Shown piece after piece: positions 7,436 through 14,602 of a stretch of 14,814 nt of DNA. The translations under genes were made by a program, and so were the position numbers. Every line of letters starts with the position of its first letter. Positions within the stretch are counted from its first letter, which is position 1. Where the stretch lies: the NCBI GenBank assembly GCA_964498015.1, contig CAZCFT010000064.1, positions 1 to 14,814 on the forward strand. The letters are read 5' to 3'. The notes beneath the pieces were generated by a model that worked only from the letters and a program-made list of their open reading frames with translations, did no database searches and was not told the origin of the DNA. The stretch comes from CAWEZN01 sp964498015. GTDB taxonomy: Bacteria > Zixibacteria > MSB-5A5 > GN15 > PGXB01.

Positions 7436-10400
7436 CTATTTCTCAACCAGCTTAACATCCAGCCCCAGCGATTGAAGCTCTTTGATAAGAACATTGAATG
7501 ATTCCGGAATGCCGGGTTCAGGCGGATTTTCGCCCTTCACAATCGCCTCATAGACTTTGCTTCTGCCGGCCACATCATCCGATTTGACCGTAAGAAGCTC
7601 CTGCAGAGCATATGCGGCGCCATAAGCCTCCATTGCCCAGACTTCCATTTCCCCAAACCTCTGGCCGCCAAATTGCGCTTTTCCGCCAAGAGGTTGCTGT
7701 GTGACAAGGCTGTATGGGCCGATAGATCGGGCATGTATCTTGTCATCAACAAGGTGCGAAAGCTTCATCATATATATGTTGCCGACTGTAATATCATTGT
7801 CGAAGCACAGGCCGGTATATCCGTCAATAAGCTTGGTCTTGCCGCTTTCCGGGAGGCCTGCCTTCTGGAGCATTTCCTTAATCTGGTCAAAATTGGCGCC
7901 GTCAAAAACAGGAGTAGCAATTCTTATATTCAGTCTGTCGGCCGCCCACCCCAGATGTGTCTCAAAAATCTGACCAACATTCATACGAGAGGGTACTCCA
8001 AGCGGGTTCAGAATAATATCAACCGGCGTGCCATCGACAAGATATGGCATATCTTCAACCGGAACTGCCCTCGACACAACTCCTTTGTTTCCATGACGAC
8101 CTGCCATTTTATCCCCGACGGCAAGTTTACGACGTATGGCAATCTTGACCTTGACCAGTTGCTTGACGCCGGGAGAAAGCTCCGCCCCGCGAACAACCTT
8201 GTCAATCTCAACCGCCATCTCCCCATCTTTCTTGGCAATCAACTCGCCGGCTTCCCTGAGTACATTCTCGACCTTCTTATTGACATTGGAATTGTCGCAG
8301 TATCCGTCCGGCGCATAGGCCGCCTCGAAATCAAAGGCTTCAAAATCCTTTGCATCAAATTTATGCCCGCCCCGGATAAGCGCCGAATTATCGGCAACGG
8401 AACGAATGGAGGCGCTCGATTGGCCGTGAAGCAGTTCGCCGACGCGCTTATTCCGGTGCGCAATAATGGCCTGCTTCAGCTTCCCAAAATGCCTTTTTAT
8501 ATGGGCAATCTCAGTCTTCTCTTGCTTTTTGGCCTCCTCCGTCCTTTCCTTCCGCGAAAAAACCTTGGTATCAATGACAATCCCCCTCATCCCCGGCGGC
8601 GCCTTCAAAGACGCATCTTTCACATCGCCGGCCTTTTCCCCAAATATGGCTCGCAGAAGTCTTTCTTCCGGCGAAAGTTCTGTTTCCCCTTTGGGCGTGA
8701 CCTTGCCCACCAAAATATCTCCAGCCTCCACCTCGGCGCCCACGCGGACAATGCCATGCTCATCGAGATTCAGCAATGCCTCTTCGGAAACATTCGGTAT
8801 TTCACGCGTTATTTCCTCCGAACCGCGCTTGGTATCGCGAACCTGAAGTTCAAATTCCTCAATATGAATCGAAGTGAAAATATCATCCTTGAGTAATTTC
8901 TCAGATACTATTATCGCATCCTCGAAGTTATAGCCGCGCCAGGGCATGAAGGCCACAGTAACATTGTAACCCAGCGCCAACTCGCCTTTGGCAGTGCCCG
9001 GGCCATCCGCAATAACTTGCCCCTTATTAATTGCATCCCCCTCCTTGACCAGGGGTCTATAATGTATGCAAGTGTCCTGATTGGAGCGACGGAATTTCGT
9101 CAGCTTATATTCGTCATCTTCATAGAAACCAAGCTCATCGGCTTTTGGCTTACTGGCAGGTTTGATTATAATTTTCTCTGCTGAGGCGAAGATGACCGTG
9201 CCTGAGCGACGTGCAACCATCGCCGCCCCTGAATCTATCGCGACTTTTCCCTCCATCCCCGTGCCGACTATCGGCGAGTCGGTGACAAGAAGGGGAACGG
9301 CCTGCCTTTGCATATTGGAGCCCATCAGAGCCCGGTTGGCGTCGTCGTGCTCCAGGAACGGAATTGACGCGGCGGCCACCGAGACCATTTGCTTGGGCGA
9401 AACCTCTATAAAATCAATCTCCTCGGCCTTGACTATGGGATAATCAGAACGACTTCTGGCCTTGACATATTCATTAATCAATCTCCCATTTTTGTCCATC
9501 AGCTCATCCGCCTGGGCGATTATATATTTATCCTCTTGGTCGGCTGTTAGGAAAATGATTTCATCGGTTGCCTTCCCTTTTTTAACCCGCCGATAGGGCG
9601 TCTCAAGGAAACCATATTTATTAATCCGAGCAAAAGTCGCCATGGAGGCTATAAGACCGATATTGGGACCTTCCGGAGTTTCAATAGGGCAAATGCGACC
9701 ATAGTGCGTATGATGAACATCGCGAACCTCAAATCCGGCGCGCTCTCTGGTCAAGCCGCCGGGACCCAAAGCAGACAGACGTCGTTTATGAGTCAATTCC
9801 GAAAGCGGATTGGTCTGGTCCATAAACTGCGAAAGCTGTGAAGACCCAAAAAATGTATCAATCACGGCCGAAACTGTTCGAGCGTTAATCAGCAATTGCG
9901 GAGTAACAGGCTCGCTATCTTTAAGCGATAACCGTTCACGAATCGATTTTGCGACACGGGATAAGCCCACTGAGAAGAGATTGGCCAAGAGTTCTCCGAC
10001 TGTCCTGGCTCGACGATTGCCAAGATGATCAATATCGTCCACGAATCCACGCCCGTTACGGAGATTGGTAAGATAATTTATGATGGCCGTGAAATCCTTA
10101 ACATCGAGCACCGTCGTCGTTAACGGGATTTCCAGCCCAAGCCGCTGGTTAATCATATAGCGACCGACCTCGCCAAGATCATATCTTTTTGTATTGAAAA
10201 ACAATTTTTCCAGCAGAGTTTCAGCCATTTCCAGAGAAGGTGGTTCTCCGGGGCGAAGCAGAGAATAAATTTTGGTCAGAGCTTCTTCTCGGGTCTTGGA
10301 TGTATCCTTATTAATGGTATTGACTATCAGCAGAGCGTCGCGCGGCGATTCCCTTTCGATGACTTTGATTTTTTTGACCCCATATTCACGAAGTTTTTCA

Positions 10401-11206
10401 AATTCCGCTTCGGCAATTGTACTGCCGGCCGCGACGATTATTTCACCGGTCTCTTTATTGACCATTGACTCTGCCACAACCTGCCCCACAACCGTCTCTT
10501 CTTTCTTGCCGGCAAGTTCGAAAACAGAAATCTTATAGAAGGCGCTGATCAGTTCTTCATCAGTCGGATAACCGAGCGCCCGCAAGAGAGTGGTGACCGG
10601 AAGCTTGCGACGAGAATCGATATAAACATACATTATATCATTGATATCGACAATAAACTCCAACCAACTTCCTCTATAGGGAATAATCCTGGCAGAGTAA
10701 ATCTGCTTACCATTTGGATGAGTTTCCTCGTCGAAAAAGACGCCGGGCGAACGATGCAACTGGCTGACGATTACTCTCTCCGCTCCATTTATGATAAATG
10801 TTCCCCATTGAGTCAGAAGCGGCAGTTCGCCAAAATAAACGTCCTGTTCAATTATATCCTTGACTTCCTTCTGGTCGCCCTCGCCCTGTTTGGAAATAAG
10901 CCTTAATGTCGCTTTCAATGGCGCGGCATAGGTCATATTTCTTTCACGGCATTCATCAAGAGAATACCGCGCCGTCCCAAGGGAGTAATTGACAAATTCA
11001 AGAGCAAAATTTTCCTTGATATCTGTAATCGGAAAGATATCAGTGAAAATCTGTTGAAGGCCCTGAAGGGTTCTCTTTTCAGCCTGGACATCCGCCTGAA
11101 GAAAACTGTTATATGACTCCAACTGAATATCAAGCAGGTTCGGCATTTCCACTGCATCCGGAAACCTGCTGTAGTTCAGTCTTTCAATTTTGGGCTTGGC
11201 TGCCAA
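7436..11206 (-). CDS. rpoB: RNA polymerase beta subunit (TTG start)
   Basis: This 1256-residue beta subunit pairs with beta' to form the catalytic core. The rifampicin pocket at about 454-484 reads GSSQLSQFMDQ then TNPLSELTHKRRLSALGPGG. Q460, D463, H473, R476 and S478 match the E. coli contact residues Q513, D516, H526, R529 and S531, so sensitivity is expected; T465 replaces E. coli N518. The C-terminal core block around KLAVGDKMAGRHGNKG is intact. A lineage-variable domain occupies roughly 226-300. The start is TTG at 11206, 8 nt after a perfect AGGAGG; no in-frame ATG lies close upstream, and the next ATG would remove 20 conserved residues. Confidence 0.98.
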   Translation of the reverse strand: MAAKPKIERLNYSRFPDAVEMPNLLDIQLESYNSFLQADVQAEKRTLQGLQQIFTDIFPITDIKENFALEFVNYSLGTARYSLDECRERNMTYAAPLKATLRLISKQGEGDQKEVKDIIEQDVYFGELPLLTQWGTFIINGAERVIVSQLHRSPGVFFDEETHPNGKQIYSARIIPYRGSWLEFIVDINDIMYVYIDSRRKLPVTTLLRALGYPTDEELISAFYKISVFELAGKKEETVVGQVVAESMVNKETGEIIVAAGSTIAEAEFEKLREYGVKKIKVIERESPRDALLIVNTINKDTSKTREEALTKIYSLLRPGEPPSLEMAETLLEKLFFNTKRYDLGEVGRYMINQRLGLEIPLTTTVLDVKDFTAIINYLTNLRNGRGFVDDIDHLGNRRARTVGELLANLFSVGLSRVAKSIRERLSLKDSEPVTPQLLINARTVSAVIDTFFGSSQLSQFMDQTNPLSELTHKRRLSALGPGGLTRERAGFEVRDVHHTHYGRICPIETPEGPNIGLIASMATFARINKYGFLETPYRRVKKGKATDEIIFLTADQEDKYIIAQADELMDKNGRLINEYVKARSRSDYPIVKAEEIDFIEVSPKQMVSVAAASIPFLEHDDANRALMGSNMQRQAVPLLVTDSPIVGTGMEGKVAIDSGAAMVARRSGTVIFASAEKIIIKPASKPKADELGFYEDDEYKLTKFRRSNQDTCIHYRPLVKEGDAINKGQVIADGPGTAKGELALGYNVTVAFMPWRGYNFEDAIIVSEKLLKDDIFTSIHIEEFELQVRDTKRGSEEITREIPNVSEEALLNLDEHGIVRVGAEVEAGDILVGKVTPKGETELSPEERLLRAIFGEKAGDVKDASLKAPPGMRGIVIDTKVFSRKERTEEAKKQEKTEIAHIKRHFGKLKQAIIAHRNKRVGELLHGQSSASIRSVADNSALIRGGHKFDAKDFEAFDFEAAYAPDGYCDNSNVNKKVENVLREAGELIAKKDGEMAVEIDKVVRGAELSPGVKQLVKVKIAIRRKLAVGDKMAGRHGNKGVVSRAVPVEDMPYLVDGTPVDIILNPLGVPSRMNVGQIFETHLGWAADRLNIRIATPVFDGANFDQIKEMLQKAGLPESGKTKLIDGYTGLCFDNDITVGNIYMMKLSHLVDDKIHARSIGPYSLVTQQPLGGKAQFGGQRFGEMEVWAMEAYGAAYALQELLTVKSDDVAGRSKVYEAIVKGENPPEPGIPESFNVLIKELQSLGLDVKLVEK

Positions 11207-11214
11207 AATATTAT

Positions 11215-11220
11215 CCTCCT
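11215..11220 (-). promoter_or_regulatory. Perfect Shine-Dalgarno fixing the rpoB TTG start
   Basis: AGGAGG on the minus strand lies 8 nt before TTG at 11206. This optimal spacing, with the conserved N-terminal KPKIERLNYSRFPD segment directly after the start, settles the start choice. Confidence 0.85.
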
Positions 11221-11238
11221 AAAGATGGACAGAAAAGC

Positions 11239-11311
11239 CCGACGATGATTCCTGCTCTGGGGACAAAAGATCAGAATACTCTCTTAGCAAAGAGAAGAAT
11301 CTCATCGGCGG
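11239..11311 (-). other. Attenuator-like stem-loop upstream of rpoB
   Basis: In the transcript, CCGCCGATGA (within 11297-11311) can pair with TCATCGTCGG (within 11239-11252), nine of ten positions matching, with a possible further TTC/GAA extension past a small bulge. The enclosed region holds a second perfect hairpin, TCTCTT-loop-AAGAGA, at 11280-11295. The outer stem is followed on the transcript by GCTTTTC, a short U-rich stretch, about 18 nt before the AGGAGG of rpoB. This resembles an attenuator, but the U-run is too short for a confident terminator. Folding was done by eye. Confidence 0.35.
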
Positions 11312-11392
11312 TTCTGCTTTTCCTTTATTTTTTCTCCCGACCTCTTACTGTCATAGGAGCCGTTTTAATACAGACCTCTCGCCGCACATTTT

Positions 11393-11421
11393 TTAATAAT
11401 CGGGTTAACCCGATGTAACAA
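11393..11421 (-). promoter_or_regulatory. Candidate rpoB promoter with an operator-like spacer
   Basis: On the minus strand TTGTTA (11416-11421) and TATTAA (11393-11398) are exactly 17 nt apart, each matching the sigma-70 consensus at four of six positions. Sixteen of the 17 spacer bases are a perfect palindrome. Transcription would start near 11385 and give a leader of about 180 nt before rpoB. The optimal spacing supports it, but the weak hexamers mean it could be chance. Confidence 0.35.
11399..11414. repeat. Perfect 16-bp palindrome in the rplL-rpoB gap
   Basis: The sequence ATCGGGTTAACCCGAT is its own reverse complement. As DNA it could bind a dimeric regulator; as RNA it could form a 6-bp stem with a TTAA loop. 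It is not followed by a T-run on the transcribed strand, which argues against a terminator. The palindrome itself is certain; its role is inferred. Confidence 0.6.
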
Positions 11422-11467
11422 CCAGCAAAACAGACAAGACAGCCGATTGTTCCCGCTATTAAATAGT

Positions 11468-11854
11468 CTATTTAATCTCCGCTACAGCGCCGACTCCCTG
11501 AAGTTTCTCCTGGGCAGTCTTGGCCTCATCCTTAGAAACGCCTTCCTTTACTTTCTGAGGGGCGCCATCAACAAGGTCTTTCGCTTCTTTCAGGCCCAGA
11601 CTGGTAAGCTCACGTACAACCTTGATAACCTGAATCTTCTTATCCCCGACAGCCGTGAGAACGACATCAAAGGCTGTCTTCTCTTCAACAGCCGCCGCGC
11701 CTCCCGCGGCCGGCGCGGCCATCGCCGCCACAGGAGCCATGGGGGTCACGCCAAATTTATCTTGAATGGCCTTCGACAAATCTGCCAGTTCCATCGCCGT
11801 AAGAGAGGCAATTTTCTCTACAATTTCATTGACCACAGCGTTTTCGGTAGACAC
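11468..11854 (-). CDS. rplL: 50S ribosomal protein L7/L12 (GTG start)
   Basis: This 128-residue protein has the standard L12 plan: an N-terminal dimerisation helix region (about 1-35), an Ala/Gly-rich hinge (about 38-56, including APVAAMAAPAAGGAAA) and a C-terminal domain ending KLQGVGAVAEIK. L12 dimers bind L10 and form the flexible stalk that recruits EF-G and EF-Tu, both encoded in this cluster. The start is GTG at 11854, with AAAGGA 8 nt upstream. It is separated from rplJ by 138 nt and from rpoB by 261 nt, so it has unusually large flanking gaps for this cluster. Such spacing may help L12 be made in excess over L10. Confidence 0.97.
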   Translation of the reverse strand: MSTENAVVNEIVEKIASLTAMELADLSKAIQDKFGVTPMAPVAAMAAPAAGGAAAVEEKTAFDVVLTAVGDKKIQVIKVVRELTSLGLKEAKDLVDGAPQKVKEGVSKDEAKTAQEKLQGVGAVAEIK

Positions 11855-11928
11855 TTTTTTTATCCTTTCATTTTCTCTTTTTCTTCAATCTCTAATCATA
11901 TCTAATCTAATGCCGTCTCTTACAAATC

Positions 11929-11952
11929 AAACGGGCGGACCATTTCCCGTTT
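11929..11952 (-). other. Hairpin in the rplJ-rplL gap
   Basis: AAACGGG (11946-11952 read as transcript) and CCCGTTT (11929-11935) form a perfect seven-base-pair stem with a 10-nt loop. No U-run follows. It sits about 40 nt after the rplJ stop and about 75 nt before rplL. It could be an mRNA processing or stability element that favours rplL expression. That is inference. Confidence 0.4.
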
Positions 11953-11992
11953 AGAAGCTTGATCTGCTCAGACGACTCAAAGTCCGATTAAA

Positions 11993-12511
11993 TTACGCGC
12001 CTTTCGTTTTAGCCAGAGCATCAAGAGTTCCTATCAACTCCTGAAAAACCGCATCAATGGACCCGATTAGGGAACTTAAAGGTGATTCCACCGCGGCAAC
12101 CACTCGAGAAAGCAATATCTCGCGGGATGGCAACTCGGCGAGTCTAACAACCTCTTGTCCGCCATATTTCTTCTTATCAACAACAAAAGCCTTTATTATC
12201 GGGCGTTCCTTCAACCTGAATGCAGTATGAAGAATTCTGGCCGGGACAGAAGGATCGTCAAATCCAAAAGCAATCGCGGTTTGCCCGTTCAAGTGATCTA
12301 CAATACTATCATACCCCGTTTCGCGGGCCGCTATCTTAAATAATGTATTTTTGGCCACGAGATACTTGACCGAGCCCTCACGAAGATTTTTCCTCAATCT
12401 GGTAATATCTTCAACGTTCAATCCGGAGTAATCAGTCACAAAGACAGATTTGGATTCTTGAAGATATTTCTTTATTTCATTTATAGTTTCTATTTTTTCC
12501 GATTTCGACAT
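11993..12511 (-). CDS. rplJ: 50S ribosomal protein L10
   Basis: This 172-residue protein matches L10, the base of the L12 stalk (P0-type). Seen are the KSVFVTDYSGLNVEDITRLRKNLRE segment, the VAKNTLFKIAARE block that contacts 23S rRNA, and a C-terminal helical region rich in small and hydrophobic residues that would bind L12 dimers. The ATG at 12511 is 7 nt after AAAGGA, and the gap to the rplA stop is 11 nt. In E. coli L10-L12 represses translation by binding a long leader before rplJ. Here the leader is too short for that, so autoregulation of that kind would need a site inside or before rplA. Confidence 0.97.
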   Translation of the reverse strand: MSKSEKIETINEIKKYLQESKSVFVTDYSGLNVEDITRLRKNLREGSVKYLVAKNTLFKIAARETGYDSIVDHLNGQTAIAFGFDDPSVPARILHTAFRLKERPIIKAFVVDKKKYGGQEVVRLAELPSREILLSRVVAAVESPLSSLIGSIDAVFQELIGTLDALAKTKGA

Positions 12512-12522
12512 AGCAATATCCT

Positions 12523-13227
12523 TTACTTCTTCAATTCCGTAATCAGGGATTGGTAGTCAAGCTTTATTCCGACGCCCATGGTAGAGCATATTGACAGACT
12601 CTTTAAATACTGTCCCTTCGCGGAGGCGGGCTTGGCTTTCATCAGGGCATCAACGAAGGTTTTAACATTCTCAATCAGCATGTCTTCAGAAAATGAAACT
12701 TTCCCAACCGGGACTGCGATGTTGGCCTGGCGGTCAACGCGATATTCAATTCTGCCTGCCTTCAATTCTCTTACCGCCTTGCTAATATCCATTGTGACGG
12801 TTCCCGATTTGGGATTAGGCATCAATCCCCGTGTCCCGAGAATCTTTCCGAGCTTGCCAATGACCCTCATCATATCGGGAGTCGCCACCGCTACATCAAA
12901 ATCGAGCCAACCGCCCTGAATTTTCTCCACCAGGTCAGTCGAGCCGACAAAATCAGCTCCGGCGGCTTTGGCCTCGGCCTCTTTTTCCCCAACCGCAAAA
13001 ACCAGAACCCGCACTTTCTTGCCGGTTCCATGGGGTAGAGCCACCGTGCCGCGAACCATCTGGTCGGCATGCTTTGGATCAACGCCCAGGCGAGCCGCTA
13101 CCTCAACCGATTCGTCAAACTTGCAAGCGATATTTCCCCGAATAATTTTTACCGCCTCATTAAGAACATAGTATTTCGTACGATCGACTTTCTCGAAATA
13201 AGACCGGTATCGTTTTGAATGTTTCAT
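12523..13227 (-). CDS. rplA: 50S ribosomal protein L1
   Basis: This 234-residue protein is full-length L1, which forms the mobile L1 stalk that guides deacylated tRNA out of the E site. Typical blocks are seen: SVEVAARLGVDPKHADQMVRGTVALPHGTGK near the N-terminus, LGKILGTRGLMPNPKSGTV in the middle and a C-terminal region ending near STMGVGIKLDY. The ATG at 13227 has AGGAG only 3 nt upstream, a tight spacing, with a second purine-rich AGGGAG further up. It lies 62 nt after rplK. L1 commonly represses its own rplK-rplA messenger; the hairpin in the gap is a place to look. Confidence 0.98.
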   Translation of the reverse strand: MKHSKRYRSYFEKVDRTKYYVLNEAVKIIRGNIACKFDESVEVAARLGVDPKHADQMVRGTVALPHGTGKKVRVLVFAVGEKEAEAKAAGADFVGSTDLVEKIQGGWLDFDVAVATPDMMRVIGKLGKILGTRGLMPNPKSGTVTMDISKAVRELKAGRIEYRVDRQANIAVPVGKVSFSEDMLIENVKTFVDALMKAKPASAKGQYLKSLSICSTMGVGIKLDYQSLITELKK

Positions 13228-13241
13228 AAACTCCTATTCTC

Positions 13242-13271
13242 CCTGTAGGCGTCTCTCATGAACGCAACAGG
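13242..13271 (-). other. Hairpin between rplK and rplA
   Basis: In the transcript CCTGT pairs with ACAGG and, inside a small 1x2 internal loop, GCGT pairs with ACGC, giving nine base pairs and a 9-nt loop. It ends about 14 nt before the rplA start and abuts its ribosome-binding region. An asymmetric internal loop inside a stem is also a trait of known L1 binding sites, but I cannot match their conserved bases here. Confidence 0.4.
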
Positions 13272-13289
13272 TGCAAACGAATTGTTGGT

Positions 13290-13715
13290 TTAGCTTTCTA
13301 TTTCAATTCCCATTGAGCGCGCCGTGCCGGCCACCATCGACATAGCAGTCTCAATCGTCGCCGCATTAAGGTCAACCATCTTCAACTGAGCGATCTCACG
13401 AACCTGCTGATTGGTAACTTTGCCGACCTTGTTCCGATTCGGCTCCCCGGAACCCTTCTGCAAACCGGCGGCCTTGGTTAACAATACCGACGCCGGAGGG
13501 GTCTTGGTGACAAAAGTAAACGATTTGTCAACATAAACAGTTATCACCACGGGAGTTGTAATTCCGCCCAGATGCTGTGTCCGGGCGTTAAAGGCCTTGC
13601 AGAATTCCATTATATTCACGCCATGCTGACCAAGAGCCGGGCCTACTGGAGGCGCAGGGTTGGCGCTTCCCGCGGGAATCTGAAGCTTTATTGTTGTCTG
13701 TACTTTCTTAGCCAA
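13290..13715 (-). CDS. rplK: 50S ribosomal protein L11 (TTG start)
   Basis: This 141-residue protein is typical L11, at the GTPase-associated centre where EF-G and EF-Tu act and where thiopeptide antibiotics bind. The N-terminal block IKLQIPAGSANPAPPVGPALGQ and the linker segment FVTKTPPASVLL are intact, as is the C-terminal rRNA-binding domain ending SMGIEIES. The start is TTG at 13715: an in-frame TAA lies three codons upstream, and the next ATG falls around codon 35 and would remove the proline-rich domain. A GGAG lies 10 nt before the TTG. It is preceded by nusG at 31 nt. Confidence 0.96.
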   Translation of the reverse strand: MAKKVQTTIKLQIPAGSANPAPPVGPALGQHGVNIMEFCKAFNARTQHLGGITTPVVITVYVDKSFTFVTKTPPASVLLTKAAGLQKGSGEPNRNKVGKVTNQQVREIAQLKMVDLNAATIETAMSMVAGTARSMGIEIES

Positions 13716-13725
13716 TTTAATTTAT

Positions 13726-13729
13726 CTCC
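13726..13729 (-). promoter_or_regulatory. Weak ribosome-binding site for the rplK TTG start
   Basis: GGAG lies 10 nt before TTG at 13715. The spacing is long, but the in-frame TAA shortly upstream and the conserved L11 N-terminus leave no other start. Confidence 0.55.
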
Positions 13730-13746
13730 AAACTAAAATATTTTCA

Positions 13747-14289
13747 TCAGCCTTTTTGTTTGACCGGTTCTATTTGCAGAAAATCAAGCTCAACGGGGGT
13801 CGGACGCCCGAATATCGAAACCATTACCTTTATCTTCTTTCGTTCCAAATTTACTTCACTCACAAATCCAGAGAAATCGGCAAACGGGCCATCAATGACT
13901 TTCACCGAATCACCCGCTTGATAAGGAACATCGGTAACTTCTGCGGTGCGCGAGCTATCAATTTGACCGATTATTCTTTCCACCTCATCTTCTTTTAAGG
14001 GATGAGGTTTCCCTGCCCCCCCAACGAAATTGGTAACGCTGGGAGTGGAGACCACCATATTCTGCGTATCCCGATCAAGTTCCATCTCAACCAAAATATA
14101 GCTGGGCAAAAATTTCTTTGTCGATGTTGAACGTTTTCCCTGCCGCATTTCCGTGACTTGCTCGGTCGGAATGAGGATCCGACCAAATCTGTTTTCCAGA
14201 CCATTAGTAGATATAGCCGATTCCAAATATCTCTTGGCCTTCTGCTCGTGTCCGGAATAAGTGTGTACTACATACCAGCGCAATGGCAT
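13747..14289 (-). CDS. nusG: Transcription termination/antitermination factor NusG
   Basis: This 180-residue protein has the two NusG domains. The NGN domain (about 1-110) starts RWYVVHTYSGHEQKAKRYLE and binds the RNA polymerase clamp. The KOW domain (about 125-175) contains AGDSVKVIDGPFADFSGFV and contacts ribosomal protein S10 or Rho. It keeps transcription processive and couples it to translation. Loss of the short linker is not seen and the length is normal. The ATG at 14289 has AAGGA 9 nt upstream. It follows secE by 12 nt, the near-universal secE-nusG pair. Confidence 0.98.
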   Translation of the reverse strand: MPLRWYVVHTYSGHEQKAKRYLESAISTNGLENRFGRILIPTEQVTEMRQGKRSTSTKKFLPSYILVEMELDRDTQNMVVSTPSVTNFVGGAGKPHPLKEDEVERIIGQIDSSRTAEVTDVPYQAGDSVKVIDGPFADFSGFVSEVNLERKKIKVMVSIFGRPTPVELDFLQIEPVKQKG

Positions 14290-14301
14290 TGGTTTAATTC
14301 C

Positions 14302-14487
14302 TTATCCAAAAATGCTCTTCATCGCCAGCGTCAAAATCCGGTCGACAATTCCGATAAAAACCGAGACTAACAATGTAACCACAATAGTGACGATGGTAGA
14401 ACCTATCAGTTCCTGTCTGGTTGGCCAGGTGACTTTGGTCAGCTCTGCCCTAACCTCCTTGAGAGACTTTATAATTTTGCCGAACAT
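14302..14487 (-). CDS. secE: Preprotein translocase subunit SecE (short form)
   Basis: This 61-residue protein is the short, single-membrane-helix SecE. An amphipathic N-terminal segment contains the conserved EVRAELTKVTWPTRQE signature (residues 11-26), followed by one hydrophobic helix at about 29-49. It clamps SecY in the SecYEG channel of the cytoplasmic membrane. I chose the ATG at 14487 (MFGKII), with AAGG about 6 nt upstream. A longer reading from 14541 would run backwards through the tRNA-Trp gene and is rejected. The start is 21 nt past the tRNA 3' end, so tRNA and message share a transcript. Confidence 0.95.
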   Translation of the reverse strand: MFGKIIKSLKEVRAELTKVTWPTRQELIGSTIVTIVVTLLVSVFIGIVDRILTLAMKSIFG

Positions 14488-14508
14488 CTTCTTCCTTTTC
14501 AGTACGTC

Positions 14509-14585
14509 TGGCAGGCCAGGAGGGATTCGAACCCCCAACATCCGGTTTTGGAGACCGGCGCTCTAGCCGTTGGAGCTACTGGCCT
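14509..14585 (-). tRNA. tRNA-Trp (anticodon CCA)
   Basis: The 77-nt cloverleaf is complete: acceptor stem AGGCCAG/CTGGCCT (7 bp), D stem GCTC/GAGC with a 9-nt loop, anticodon stem CCGGT/ACCGG around CTCCAAA (anticodon CCA), a 5-nt variable loop, and T stem GGGGG/CCCTC (one G-U pair) around TTCGAAT. Discriminator G and a genome-encoded 3' CCA are present. It sits between rpmG (17 nt) and secE (21 nt), so it must be cut out of the shared transcript. A Trp tRNA at this site is common in several bacterial phyla. Confidence 0.97.
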
Positions 14586-14602
14586 GTCTCATCTTTCAGC
14601 CG

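Noticed and set aside
7673..8896. 407-residue plus-strand ORF opposite rpoB
   Set aside because: It is antisense to highly conserved RpoB coding sequence, shows no recognisable domain, and is best explained by codon bias of the real gene leaving the opposite strand open.
9800..9870. Rifampicin-resistance allele in rpoB
   Set aside because: The main contact residues (Q460, D463, H473, R476, S478) are all of the sensitive type. The T465 difference is conservative and probably lineage-specific.
11880..11930. TATGAT as a -10 element before rplL
   Set aside because: The -10 is good, but no -35-like hexamer was found 16-18 nt upstream.
14302..14541. A 79-residue version of SecE
   Set aside because: The extra 18 N-terminal residues would be encoded by the tRNA-Trp gene. 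The ATG at 14487 has its own ribosome-binding site and gives a normal short SecE.
14261..14566. 101-residue plus-strand ORF across secE and tRNA-Trp
   Set aside because: It includes the reverse complement of the tRNA gene, a common source of spurious ORFs.
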